64,000 bases of DNA, taken from assembly GCF_016879755.1 (NCBI RefSeq), contig NZ_WOFU01000010.1, positions 1-64,000 of the forward strand, read 5' to 3'. This DNA comes from Bacillus sp. B15-48 (GTDB taxonomy: Bacteria > Bacillota > Bacilli > Bacillales > Cytobacillaceae). Position numbers and translations under genes: made by a program. Of the stretch, positions 34,418 to 42,776 are shown one piece after another (the first letter of the stretch is position 1; every line of letters begins with the position of its first letter). The notes under the pieces are model-generated. The model saw only the letters and a program-made list of their open reading frames with translations. It made no database searches and was not told the origin of the DNA.

Positions 34418-34993
34418 ATGCAAAAAGGGAAAACGATGATCTTAACTTATGGAGCGATTTGTATTGTTTTAAATGTGGTACTTGGCACGGCTGTTTCCGC
34501 ACTAAAGATCCCACTGTTATTTCTTGATACGATGGGAACAGTCTTAATGGCTGTATTATTTGGACCTTGGTGGGGAGCTTTGGTGGGATTACTAACGAAT
34601 GTGATTTTAGGAATAACCGCTTCTCCTACCGCTATCTTTTTTGGAATTGTCAATGTTGCAGTAGCTATTGTCGTCGGTTTAATGGCCAGAAAGTTTAATT
34701 TTATGAAGTGGTATATTGCCGTCATCACAGGAATCATGTTAGCGATTATTGCCCCACTAATCGGTACTCCGATTGCCATCGCGCTTACCGGAGGACTTGA
34801 CGGAAGTGGGATGGATATCATTGTCTTATGGCTACGGGCAACGGGTGAAAGTGTATTCGCTTCTACCTTTATTTCAAGAATTACCGGTAACTTTGTCGAT
34901 AAAATCGTAACGTGTTTACTTGTTGTGTTCATCGTCTCAAAGATTCCTAGTTTCTTAAAAACGTATAAAGGATCAAAGAATCATGCAGCGTAG
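34418..34993 (+). CDS. ECF transporter S component (CD3073-like)
   Basis: Membrane substrate-binding subunit of an energy-coupling-factor vitamin/cofactor-type importer; needs a shared EcfAAT module elsewhere. 191 residues with about six hydrophobic helices. The stretch GPWWGALVGLLTNVILG is typical of S components, with LGTAVSALKIPLLFLDTMGT in helix 1-2. AGGAGG 7 bases upstream fixes the ATG at 34418. It overlaps the next gene (a TudS-like putative desulfidase) by 11 bases, so the pair is translationally coupled. A thio- or sulfur-containing nucleobase or similar substrate is suggested by that partner; NCBI-style names for the pair are recalled, not searched. Confidence 0.82.
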   Translation: MQKGKTMILTYGAICIVLNVVLGTAVSALKIPLLFLDTMGTVLMAVLFGPWWGALVGLLTNVILGITASPTAIFFGIVNVAVAIVVGLMARKFNFMKWYIAVITGIMLAIIAPLIGTPIAIALTGGLDGSGMDIIVLWLRATGESVFASTFISRITGNFVDKIVTCLLVVFIVSKIPSFLKTYKGSKNHAA

Positions 34994-35441
34994 CAAAAAG
35001 ATTCTTCTAGTTTCCCATTGTATTATAAATCAAAATACGGTAATCGAGGAAGAAGCCCGCGCGATGGGAGCGATACCTTCCGCATTGGACTGGATCAAAG
35101 AAGAAGGCTTCGGGGTTGTTCAACTCCCTTGTCCTGAATTTACATTTTTAGGCTTAGATCGCCCACCGATGACGTATGAGGAATATGATACGTTCGAATA
35201 TCGCTCGCATTGCCAAAAAATTTTAACCCCAGTGATAGAACAACTTGAAGAATATCGACGTTGTGGCTATGAAATTATCGGTGTTCTCGGGATTCAAAGT
35301 AGCCCATCCTGTGATCAGATGCGAGGTGTATTTATGGAAGAACTACAAAAACTGTTTCAAGAACATCAAATCCCGTTAAAAAAACAATGGAATCTTCCAA
35401 ATACAATCGACCCCGTTTTTCATAAAGACATGCACATTTAA
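34983..35441 (+). CDS. TudS-related (DUF523-like) putative desulfidase
   Basis: Probable [4Fe-4S]-dependent enzyme of the thiouracil desulfidase-related family, 152 residues. Conserved Cys candidates for cluster binding are in VSHCIINQN, QLPCPEFTF and SPSCDQM. The opening SKKILLVSHCIINQNTVIEE fits the shorter CD3072-type branch. Its ATG lies within the last codons of the ECF S component gene (11-base overlap), which means the imported compound is probably the substrate, for example a thiolated base. Function is inferred from family and coupling. A strong terminator follows two bases after the stop. Confidence 0.82.
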   Translation: MQRSKKILLVSHCIINQNTVIEEEARAMGAIPSALDWIKEEGFGVVQLPCPEFTFLGLDRPPMTYEEYDTFEYRSHCQKILTPVIEQLEEYRRCGYEIIGVLGIQSSPSCDQMRGVFMEELQKLFQEHQIPLKKQWNLPNTIDPVFHKDMHI

Positions 35442-35443
35442 CA

Positions 35444-35462
35444 CCGGGGCCCCGGTCTTTTT
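35444..35462 (+). terminator. Terminator of the ECF/TudS operon
   Basis: ACCGGGGCCCCGGT, a perfect 14-base palindrome, followed by CTTTTT directly after the tudS-like stop codon. Confidence 0.85.
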
Positions 35463-35480
35463 GCATGTAGTTGTAGTTTC

Positions 35481-35530
35481 GGGTCTGACCCCCGCTCAGC
35501 TAAAGTATTCAGCGTTAATGTGTTAAAGTA
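35481..35530. repeat. Dispersed repeat, copy 2 (CTGACCCCCGCTCAGC family)
   Basis: TCTGACCCCCGCTCAGCTAA, then AGTATTCAGCGTTAATGTGT and TAAAGT: about three differences over nearly 50 bases from 14611-14658. It lacks the right half seen in copies 1 and 3. The region 35531-35791 is AT-rich with no gene I can support. Confidence 0.8.
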
Positions 35531-35791
35531 TCGCTAAATTAACAGAAATAATTAGTGACCAATTATTTGGGTATTTTTTTGTAGAAGGCTCTGAATGAGT
35601 ATACAATAATATCATTATGTAAATTTATTGTTATCCTCTCTTCATCCCATAAAATAATTCTCCCAGTTGCCATTTTTCATACCAATAACAACTGATTTGA
35701 CACCTGATTTTTATGTTTCAAGAGATAAGTTACCTGAAGTAAAAAATGGATTGAGAAAATCCCTGCTCCTGTTTTAATTATTTTTTTATTA

Positions 35792-35983
35792 TCAAGACCG
35801 TTTCTTTCCTTCATTTTCTGGAAAAAGAAAATACGAAATTACTCCTGAAATTAGTGCAGCTCCTATTGATATGGTTAGTCTAATTCCTAATTGTATTTCT
35901 GGATAATCCTTATTAAGCATCCAGATTGCGATAGCTAAAACGATAACCATGATTGGAATGACAAATATTAATTTTGATTTCAA
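35792..35983 (-). CDS. Small two-helix membrane protein (63 aa)
   Basis: Not assigned to a family. MKSKLIFVIPIMVIVLAIAI forms a first membrane helix, and LTISIGAALISGVISYFLF a second, joined by a short polar loop (NKDYPEIQLGI) and followed by a charged tail (ENEGKKRS). It begins at a TTG, with AAAGGGGAG 6 bases upstream. Single gene without neighbours on the strand. Length and layout are typical of small Bacillus membrane proteins of unknown role. Confidence 0.6.
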   Translation of the reverse strand: MKSKLIFVIPIMVIVLAIAIWMLNKDYPEIQLGIRLTISIGAALISGVISYFLFPENEGKKRS

Positions 35984-36257
35984 TCTTAACTCCCCTTTTT
36001 GTCTCTTTCCACTAAAATTGATTCATATTCACTCTTTACTTTACGCAAAAAAATTCATAATCTCTTCTAAACTTTAACATAGAATTTGATTGTTTTCTCC
36101 TTGTAACTACATCAATCTGGCAATGGGTTCTAGTTCCCCATCCATTTGTCATTTTAATATACAAGAAGGATTGCGAAGAAGTTCGTTGTTTCAGCTTTTT
36201 TATCAGAAAAAGAGTGAATCAAACAAATAATAGATCCATTTTTTCTTGACTTAACCG

Positions 36258-36266
36258 TGTTATAAT
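36258..36266 (+). promoter_or_regulatory. Extended -10 promoter of the coiled-coil gene
   Basis: TGTTATAAT is a TG-n-TATAAT extended -10 element 27 bases before the ATG at 36294. There is a TTGACT only 9 bases upstream, too close for a -35, so the extended -10 probably carries recognition. Confidence 0.55.
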
Positions 36267-36293
36267 ATAAAAAACAAATCGGAGTGATTTTAT

Positions 36294-36671
36294 ATGGAAG
36301 AAACACTAAAATTAATTCTGAATGAATTAAAAGAACTTAAAGTAGGTCAGCAAAAACTTATAAAGGAACAGCAAGAACTTAAAGGAGGTCAACAAAAACT
36401 TATAAAGGAACAACAAGAACTTAAAGGAGGTCAACAAAAACTTATAGAGGAACAACAAGAACTAAAGAAAGACATATCAAGTATTAAAGATAATCTTATC
36501 AACGGTCTGGGACCTTACTTCGAACATATAGAGAAACATATTGATCAAAAGACAGCGGTGCTTAAAGATACACTAGAAGACCAACAACTGGTCATTGATA
36601 CTTTAGCAGCACGTTCTATAAAGCACGAAAGTGAAATAAAAGACTTTAAACGCATATTAAAGAACCAATAA
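36294..36671 (+). CDS. Coiled-coil protein with 14-residue tandem repeats
   Basis: 125-residue soluble protein, not recognised as a named family. It begins MEETLKLILNELKELKVG, contains three units of GQQKLIKEQQELKG (two nearly identical and one diverging), and continues with helical KKDISSIKDNL and a C-terminal coiled coil ending SEIKDFKRILKNQ. The mean heptad pattern favours a dimeric rod. SD CGGAG lies 7 bases upstream and an extended -10 promoter is visible. Small proteins of this type occur in Bacillus, sometimes near phage genes. The 42-base repeat unit suggests length variation between strains. Confidence 0.75.
   Translation: MEETLKLILNELKELKVGQQKLIKEQQELKGGQQKLIKEQQELKGGQQKLIEEQQELKKDISSIKDNLINGLGPYFEHIEKHIDQKTAVLKDTLEDQQLVIDTLAARSIKHESEIKDFKRILKNQ
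36345..36470 (+). repeat. Three tandem 42-bp in-frame repeats
   Basis: Units at 36345-36386, 36387-36428 and 36429-36470 begin GGTCARCAAAAACTTATA and encode 14 residues each. Units differ by a few substitutions only. Because the unit is a multiple of three, expansion or contraction keeps the frame. Confidence 0.9.
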
Positions 36672-36723
36672 GGAAAGATTTTGCTCCTTTTCAAACCTAA
36701 ATATTTCACTTTTAGAGAATTTC

Positions 36724-36802
36724 AGGTCAGACCCCCGCTCACTAATGTGTTAAAGTCCTATTTTTAGTGGCGTTAGCCCCTTTATCACCTTGTTTTTTGT
36801 CG
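36724..36802. repeat. Dispersed repeat, copy 3 (right-half copy)
   Basis: CAGACCCCCGCTCACTAATG carries an internal deletion relative to copies 1 and 2, then GTTAGCCCCTTTATCACC and TTTTTGTCGA match the right half of copy 1 (14608-14705). Non-coding. Confidence 0.75.
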
Positions 36803-36945
36803 ATTATAAACACTAAATTAATTTCGCGGTCTTTTACGCCCTTATCAAACCCTTTTACACTGTGTTTTCTTTTGTCTCCATAAAACGAAACACTACACTA
36901 CAGCATGAAGGCTTGGTGGCCCCCCAATTTTATCCTTCTTATCTT

Positions 36946-36978
36946 TCAAAAAAAATGCTAACCAAATCTGGTTAGCAT
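36946..36978 (-). terminator. Terminator of the dctPQM operon
   Basis: ATGCTAACC / GGTTAGCAT with a 6-base loop, followed on the minus strand by TTTTTTT, 45 bases beyond the dctM stop. Confidence 0.88.
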
Positions 36979-37022
36979 CTATAAGTAGGTGAACGGACCT
37001 AGTCTCAAAATACACTATCTTT

Positions 37023-38321
37023 TTACTTAATAATTGATGGAAGATATAATGCTAATTCAGGAAATAACACAACCATTACTAAACTAACTACAAGAGGGAC
37101 AATAAAAATTAACGAACCTGAAATGACTTCCGACATCTTCACATCAGGAATAACTGATTTTAAAACAAAGAGGTTTAATCCAACCGGTGGTGTTATCGCA
37201 CCTATCTCCGCATTAATCGTAACCATAATTCCAAACCAAACAGGGTCGTATCCTAACTCTACTACTGTTGGAAAAAACATTGGAATAACAACGACTAGTA
37301 CACTCATAGGGTCTAAAAACATTCCTAATATAATTAGAAAAATATTAATTATCAGAATGACTGCCCATCCGGGAATATCTAAGCCTAATACCAAGTTCGC
37401 CAACCCTTGAGGGATTCCCAATCTAGTCAAAATAAAGGAAGCGAAAACTCCCCCAATAACTAACAAAAAGAACATACCAGTAGTATTTATAGTATTTGAT
37501 AAAATGGTAGACATACTTTTAAAACTTAACTGCTTCATCACCCATACAATAATAATTGCACCGACAGCCCCAAAGGCAGCAGACTCTGTTGGTGTAGCAA
37601 TACCAAAATAAATGGAACCCATTACGATCAAAGCTAGGATTAATATAGGGAACACAGGTACTAAAGATCGAAGTTTGACGCGCAAACCTACCTTTTTATT
37701 AATTTTCGGAGCTAATGAAGGATTCTTTAATACTAGTACAAAAATAGTTAAACAGAGTAAGAATGCAATTAAAATTCCAGGTATAATTCCAGCAATAAAT
37801 AAATCACCAATGGAAGTTTCAGTAATAATCCCATAAAGAACCAATGCAATACTTGGAGGAATAAGAATACCTAAAGTTCCACCTGCTGCTGTGGCCCCAA
37901 GCGCCAACTTTTGACTATAACCCAATTTCTTCATCTCGGGAATTGCAATTTTTCCGATAGTCGCTGCTGTGATAGGGCTTGACCCACAAACAGCCGCAAA
38001 TCCTGTCGAAGTTAAAACTGCACCCATACCAAGTGAACCTGGTAACCTCCCAAGTAATAATTGGGTCGATTGAAATAACTGAGTTCCAATACGTGAATTA
38101 GAAATTACTTCGCTCATAAGGATAAATAATGGTGCAATGATAAACACAAAACTACTTGATTGGCTAAAAGCAATCAATGACAACTGGTCAAGCATCCCCG
38201 GAGAAATCATAGTTACCCCAAATATCGCACCAACGATTCCAAGTGAGATTGCTACTGGAAGTCCTGTTGCCAATAACACTAAAAGTACAATTATAAAAGC
38301 ACTGAACATTAGTATTTCCAT
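37023..38321 (-). CDS. dctM: TRAP transporter large permease (DctM)
   Basis: Twelve-helix membrane subunit that drives sodium-coupled uptake of organic acids delivered by DctP. 432 residues with DctM signatures such as TGLPVAISLGIVGAIFG, GFAAVCGSSPITAATIGKIA, GGTLGILIPPSIALVLYGII and ITPPVGLNLFVLKSV. Start has GGAG 9 bases upstream. It is the last gene of a dctP-dctQ-dctM operon, followed by a clear terminator. Substrate depends on DctP and is probably a carboxylate related to the downstream catabolic enzymes. Confidence 0.94.
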   Translation of the reverse strand: MEILMFSAFIIVLLVLLATGLPVAISLGIVGAIFGVTMISPGMLDQLSLIAFSQSSSFVFIIAPLFILMSEVISNSRIGTQLFQSTQLLLGRLPGSLGMGAVLTSTGFAAVCGSSPITAATIGKIAIPEMKKLGYSQKLALGATAAGGTLGILIPPSIALVLYGIITETSIGDLFIAGIIPGILIAFLLCLTIFVLVLKNPSLAPKINKKVGLRVKLRSLVPVFPILILALIVMGSIYFGIATPTESAAFGAVGAIIIVWVMKQLSFKSMSTILSNTINTTGMFFLLVIGGVFASFILTRLGIPQGLANLVLGLDIPGWAVILIINIFLIILGMFLDPMSVLVVVIPMFFPTVVELGYDPVWFGIMVTINAEIGAITPPVGLNLFVLKSVIPDVKMSEVISGSLIFIVPLVVSLVMVVLFPELALYLPSIIK

Positions 38322-38427
38322 AGCTATTCACTCCATTATTGTTCATTAAAAAGTACCTTTTCAATTGATTTCTTTATGGAATACTCCTTACCAGTAAAGA
38401 AAAATTTTTACAATACATCAATAAAAC

Positions 38428-38970
38428 CTAATCAAGCTCTCTAACATTTTCGTTTCCTATCGCATCGTTATAAATGGGATTCTGAACGGTTAGAGTTTTA
38501 ATGTATATACATACTGCCGTTAAAATAAATTGAAGTGAACCTATCGGTGCTATGAAATAGACGTATTTCATCGGTATTGAAGTTTGTAGAGGAAATAGTC
38601 TATTGTCTTGAATTACTTCAATCGTTGTACCTAGTGTTTTCCAAAATAAAATCATTCCAAAAATAGTAGTTAATAGAAAAACAATCGTTTCTAAAAACTT
38701 TCTCATCCATATAGGTCCTTTTTCTTTAAATATATCTACACTTACATGATGTCCTCCTTCAAGTGCAGGAGCCAATGAGAGAAAGACAATGTAAACTAGT
38801 AAATATCTTGATATATCTAATACCCATGAACTAGGATTATTAAAGAAGTAACGTAAAATCGCATCTTGGAAAATTAATATTGCAATAATCACTACTAATA
38901 ACCCGGCTGTTTTTCTGAATATTGAATTAATCGAACTTGACATTTTGTTTAGGTAATGAATAAATAGCAT
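38428..38970 (-). CDS. dctQ: TRAP transporter small permease (DctQ)
   Basis: Four-helix membrane subunit (180 aa) that pairs with DctM. The first helix (TAGLLVVIIAILIFQDAILR), SWVLDISRYLLVYIVFLSLA and HHVSVDIF, a loop conserved in DctQ, are visible. It starts 11 bases after the dctP stop and ends about 105 bases before dctM, with SD GGTGAAA upstream of the ATG. Its assignment rests on position and helix pattern as much as on sequence, which is poorly conserved in this family. Confidence 0.88.
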   Translation of the reverse strand: MLFIHYLNKMSSSINSIFRKTAGLLVVIIAILIFQDAILRYFFNNPSSWVLDISRYLLVYIVFLSLAPALEGGHHVSVDIFKEKGPIWMRKFLETIVFLLTTIFGMILFWKTLGTTIEVIQDNRLFPLQTSIPMKYVYFIAPIGSLQFILTAVCIYIKTLTVQNPIYNDAIGNENVRELD

Positions 38971-38981
38971 GATTTCACCAC

Positions 38982-40040
38982 TTACCGGTAATTTTTTAAT
39001 ATTTCATTTAGTTCCTTCCCTTGATCCCCAACATTCTCAACTATTTTTGGTGTAATAGAGTTATAGATTTCTAAAAAGTTATCTTCCTCTTCTTTTGTCA
39101 GAGGGTTAATTTCAGCCCCGTTTTCAGCCATTCTATCCAGAATCGTTTCTTCTAGTTCAGCATAAGTACTATAGCTTTCTAAGCCGACATTTATTGAAAT
39201 ATTTCGAATGACCTCTTTATCTTCATCTGAGATACTATCCCAAACTTTAGAATTTAGAATGAACATATTTGCATTAGCAGAAATATTTGCTAGCGACATC
39301 TTTGGGGCTACTTCATATAATTTAAAGGATTCTGTTAAGTTTACAGTTTGCACGGTTGTGTCTACCGTTTTATTTTGTAGCGCTAAATACAATTCACCGG
39401 GATCCATCGTTACAGGAGCCGCACCTAGGGCTTCAGCTTGTTCTGCCTGCCATCTACCTGCCGTTCTAATTTTCATCCCTTTCATTTGGTCTGGATTCGT
39501 AATGAATTTATCAGGGTGCACAATAAGGGACTGTGTATTACTAACTGTCCAAAATGAAAGTTCTACACCATTTTCTTGAAAAATATCCATCATTACAGAT
39601 AATGAATCCTCATAGAACTCCTTAAAATCCTCTTCGCTTCTAAACACCCCTAAAGGCTCCAAAAGGCTAACAGCATCTATTTGTCCAGAACTTGCACCTG
39701 CAGATAAAAGTCCACCGTCAACCGTACCACTTTTTACCGAATCGAGTGTGTCAAAAAGCGAAGAAAGTTGCCCAGAATAATAAGGAGTAAATTTAACTCG
39801 TCCTTCCGTTTCCTCTTCAACCTTCTCAGCCCACTCTCTAAATGTTACAGAATATAGATCGTTTTCTGAAGAATATAAGGAGAAGGCAATATTTACTGTT
39901 TTGTCACCCGTTTTAATTTCCTTATTATTTTCATCATTTGCTGTGGATGATGAACTTCCACTTGTATTTGAACATGCCGTAATAACTGTTAATATGAGAA
40001 ACAACAAAAACAATCTTCCAATTTTATTTCTAAAATGCAT
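38982..40040 (-). CDS. dctP: TRAP transporter substrate-binding lipoprotein (DctP)
   Basis: Extracytoplasmic solute receptor for the TRAP system. The N-terminal lipoprotein signal (LFLLFLILTVITACS) has a lipobox with Cys near residue 23, so it should be anchored to the outer face of the membrane. The DctP fold is supported by FSLYSSENDLYSVTFREWAE, SGTVDGGLLSAGASSGQID and the IRTAGRWQAEQAEALGA stretch, whose Arg normally binds a ligand carboxylate. ATG at 40040 has GGGGGA upstream; an ATG at 40046 is the alternative. First gene of the dctPQM operon. Confidence 0.92.
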   Translation of the reverse strand: MHFRNKIGRLFLLFLILTVITACSNTSGSSSSTANDENNKEIKTGDKTVNIAFSLYSSENDLYSVTFREWAEKVEEETEGRVKFTPYYSGQLSSLFDTLDSVKSGTVDGGLLSAGASSGQIDAVSLLEPLGVFRSEEDFKEFYEDSLSVMMDIFQENGVELSFWTVSNTQSLIVHPDKFITNPDQMKGMKIRTAGRWQAEQAEALGAAPVTMDPGELYLALQNKTVDTTVQTVNLTESFKLYEVAPKMSLANISANANMFILNSKVWDSISDEDKEVIRNISINVGLESYSTYAELEETILDRMAENGAEINPLTKEEEDNFLEIYNSITPKIVENVGDQGKELNEILKNYR

Positions 40041-40147
40041 ATCCATTCCCCCATAAATTCATTTTTAATTTTTGTTAAGTAGTAGCATCTATATTTCTAA
40101 GAAAAGGTTAAATCCATTTTTATAAACACTTTCAGTTAAATTAATAC

Positions 40148-41023
40148 TTATTGTAAATGGACTAATCTCCTAATATGTTTTTTTGAATAGTTACTTACCT
40201 GTGGTAAACATAAGGTTTCTTTTAAAAACTTAAGTATTTTGGGGACTGCTTCGATATTTGGATAATCACTCAGGCTTCCTCCTTTCAATCCAGGAGTAAG
40301 ATTTAGCCAGAAATGACCTTGATCAGGAAAAACAACGGTTTGAACATTTATCTCGTTTTCCTGTAATCTCTTTACAAAGTTCTCTGATTGAGATGGAGGA
40401 ACGATATTATCCTCCCCTCCCCATAAAACTAGAAAACTAGTATCAAATGTAGGACTAAATTCCATCTCATCAATATAATCAATTGGCGATACGTCATGAT
40501 AAAGGTTTGGGTCCTCACCGTAAGCTTTCCCCAATAGCTGCTTTATAATCTGATTAAGTCTTTCTGACCCTTCTTCCTTTAAGTTATACAAACCGTATAC
40601 ACCTACGCAAGCACCAATCCTAATGCTTGGATGGGAAGCGGCTTTAAAAGCTAATAGACTTCCAAGATGTGCTCCAGCAGAATCACCAATGATCCCGATT
40701 CTTAATGGATTTATGTTCCACTCATTTGCCTTACTAACCAACCAATTTAGAGCATGATAAACATCATCAACTACACCAGGCCAACTAGGTTTATTTTTGG
40801 TAGCCAAACGATAATTAATCGCCATTACGACAAAGCCCTCTTCAGCTAACATCGGTCCCCATTCAGAGTACATTTCCTTAGACCCTACTTGATAGGCACC
40901 TCCATGAATCAGTAATACAGCTGGTAAATCCTCCCCCTTACTCGGGCGGTATACATCTGCAGTCAGCAAATCTTTTTCTGCAGTACTATATACAATATTT
41001 TTTTCAATTAATATGTCTGTCAT
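40148..41023 (-). CDS. Alpha/beta hydrolase (HSL/kynurenine-formamidase-like)
   Basis: Soluble serine hydrolase of 291 residues. Oxyanion-hole motif HGGAYQVGS, nucleophile elbow GIIGDSAGAHLGS, Asp in GGEDNIVPP and His in PDQGHFWLNL complete the triad. HGG and the GDSAGAH elbow place it with hormone-sensitive-lipase or arylformamidase-like enzymes that cleave small esters or formamides. SD GGAGGAAGGAG lies upstream. It is in a minus-strand run of catabolic genes with a second alpha/beta hydrolase directly upstream and a TRAP importer downstream, so it probably removes an ester or formyl group from an imported compound. Substrate unknown. Confidence 0.88.
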   Translation of the reverse strand: MTDILIEKNIVYSTAEKDLLTADVYRPSKGEDLPAVLLIHGGAYQVGSKEMYSEWGPMLAEEGFVVMAINYRLATKNKPSWPGVVDDVYHALNWLVSKANEWNINPLRIGIIGDSAGAHLGSLLAFKAASHPSIRIGACVGVYGLYNLKEEGSERLNQIIKQLLGKAYGEDPNLYHDVSPIDYIDEMEFSPTFDTSFLVLWGGEDNIVPPSQSENFVKRLQENEINVQTVVFPDQGHFWLNLTPGLKGGSLSDYPNIEAVPKILKFLKETLCLPQVSNYSKKHIRRLVHLQ

Positions 41024-41118
41024 AATACTCCTTCCTCCTAATCTAAATTCAGATAAAATAAATTATCAATATATTCTTGATATTTAGTATATTAAGAGTT
41101 TAATCATTCAATTTGAGT

Positions 41119-41952
41119 TCAGCCTACTGATGATATCAAAGATAGAATATCATCGACGAACATTGACCATTCTTTTGAATCAGGGTCAATAATTTTAAAA
41201 TGCTCTGCACTATCAATTTTTTTCAACGTGACTATGTCTCCCGAATCTGTTGCATAGTTTTTATACTTTTCACTAATCCCGATTGGAACGTTGATATCCA
41301 GTGCGCCATGAACTAATATTTGCGGAACACCAATAGGTAAAAGTTTAATAGGAGAACACTCATCATATCTTTCTTGGAAACCTTTAGGAGTTCCTCCTAT
41401 AAGGTCCTTAGTAGGGTTGTCTTTAACTCCAGTCATAAGTTCTTTTAGTTGATGTACTTCGTACATAAGCGAAAGATCACATACTCCCGCTAGGCTTATA
41501 GCCCCTTTTACTCTCAAAGGATTAGGTGTTCTTAAAATACTCGATGCTGGTAGTTGATGTCGTCCAGCTAACCACAAAGATAATTGCCCGCCTGCTGAAT
41601 GTCCTATAGTAATAATACGATCTAAATTAAGTGGATAAGTTTTTGAAATCGTTCGTACATAGTCCGCGGCCTGTACATTATCTTGCAAAGTGCCTGGCCA
41701 GCCTCCACCTTCTTGTCCTACGCGGCGGTATTCTATGTTCCAAGTTGCAATACCTTTTCTTGTTAAACTTTCTGCTATTTTATTCATTTGATCTAAACTA
41801 GATTTTTCCTTCCAAAAACCTCCATGAATAAGAATTGCAACAGGAAAAGGCCCCTTCCCTTCTGGTACTCTTAAATCCCCAAACTGGTTCTTATCTTTCC
41901 CGTAATGAATCCGATGCACGCTTTTAATCTTAGTTAAACTCACACTTACCAC
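41119..41952 (-). CDS. Alpha/beta hydrolase (second in catabolic island)
   Basis: Serine hydrolase of about 277 residues. HGGFWKEKS gives the oxyanion hole, ITIGHSAGGQLSLW the nucleophile elbow, HGALDINVPIG the Asp loop and SAEHFKIIDP the His. The HGGFW form is close to kynurenine formamidase-type hydrolases. A GTG start is likely: either at 41952 or three codons later, where AAGGGTGG gives better spacing. It shares motif order but little sequence with the neighbour at 40148, so the pair is not a recent duplication. Likely acts in the same pathway. Confidence 0.87.
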   Translation of the reverse strand: MVSVSLTKIKSVHRIHYGKDKNQFGDLRVPEGKGPFPVAILIHGGFWKEKSSLDQMNKIAESLTRKGIATWNIEYRRVGQEGGGWPGTLQDNVQAADYVRTISKTYPLNLDRIITIGHSAGGQLSLWLAGRHQLPASSILRTPNPLRVKGAISLAGVCDLSLMYEVHQLKELMTGVKDNPTKDLIGGTPKGFQERYDECSPIKLLPIGVPQILVHGALDINVPIGISEKYKNYATDSGDIVTLKKIDSAEHFKIIDPDSKEWSMFVDDILSLISSVG

Positions 41953-42071
41953 CCTTTTTTACTCGAGGTATAATATTGAGTTTCTTTTATTGTTTACTAG
42001 CACTTTAATCATTAAGTGAATAAAACAAATGGCCCATACCTTATGCAATGAATATTAAGGTTTAATTGCTA

Positions 42072-42749
42072 TTATTCATTTACCATAGATTCAATTTTTA
42101 AGTCATAAGAAATTTCTTCTCCACGCATTAAACTCATCACTTGTGTATTAGTTAATACCACACCAAATAATTTATTTATTAACCTTATGCTTGACTCATG
42201 GTCTTCTAATGATTGTCCTGCTACAGCCTCTCCTGCAACAATAACGTCATAATCTCTCTGGTAAGCATCCCTTACAGTTGTTTCTACACAGTGGGTAGTA
42301 GCAACTCCAGCAATGATTAAAGTAGTAATTCCCTTCATTCTTAAAAGAGTGTCTAATCTTGTGTCATAAAAAGAACTAAATCTATGCTTAGTTATTAACT
42401 CTGTATCATTATTAATGAAATCTTTCAGCTCATCGACCACTTTAGCATCCCAAGTATCTTTTAAAGCTGGTGATCCTGCTTTCCATCTATGAGTATGGGG
42501 AGGGATAAGTCTGTTAAATCTTGTTTTATCGTCTTGATAATGATTTTGAATAGTCCATATATCCAAAATACCATTAGATCGACTAACTTCTAGCAATTCT
42601 TTAACTTTAGGAATTGTCGCATTCATCATTGTGCTATTATATCCATTTCTACCTATACTCCCGTTAGGGTGACAATAACTATTTTGCATGTCAATAATTA
42701 AAAATGCTGTTTTTCCCTTGTCAATTCGAATGTTATTCTTCAATTCCAT
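42072..42749 (-). CDS. Isochorismatase-family cysteine hydrolase
   Basis: Soluble amidase-like hydrolase, 225 residues. The catalytic triad of the family is present: Asp in LIIDMQNSYCHP, Lys in LITKHRFSSFYDT and Cys in GVATTHCVETTVRDA, with the usual cis-peptide before Cys. Related enzymes hydrolyse N-carbamoylsarcosine, maleamate, biuret or nicotinamide. GGGGGG 7 bases upstream supports the ATG. It lies between aldehyde dehydrogenase and alpha/beta hydrolase genes on the same strand, which fits deamidation of a ring-cleavage product such as a maleamate analogue; that is inference. Confidence 0.9.
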   Translation of the reverse strand: MELKNNIRIDKGKTAFLIIDMQNSYCHPNGSIGRNGYNSTMMNATIPKVKELLEVSRSNGILDIWTIQNHYQDDKTRFNRLIPPHTHRWKAGSPALKDTWDAKVVDELKDFINNDTELITKHRFSSFYDTRLDTLLRMKGITTLIIAGVATTHCVETTVRDAYQRDYDVIVAGEAVAGQSLEDHESSIRLINKLFGVVLTNTQVMSLMRGEEISYDLKIESMVNE

Positions 42750-42776
42750 GCTAAGCCCCCCTTTTAAATGTGAGTA

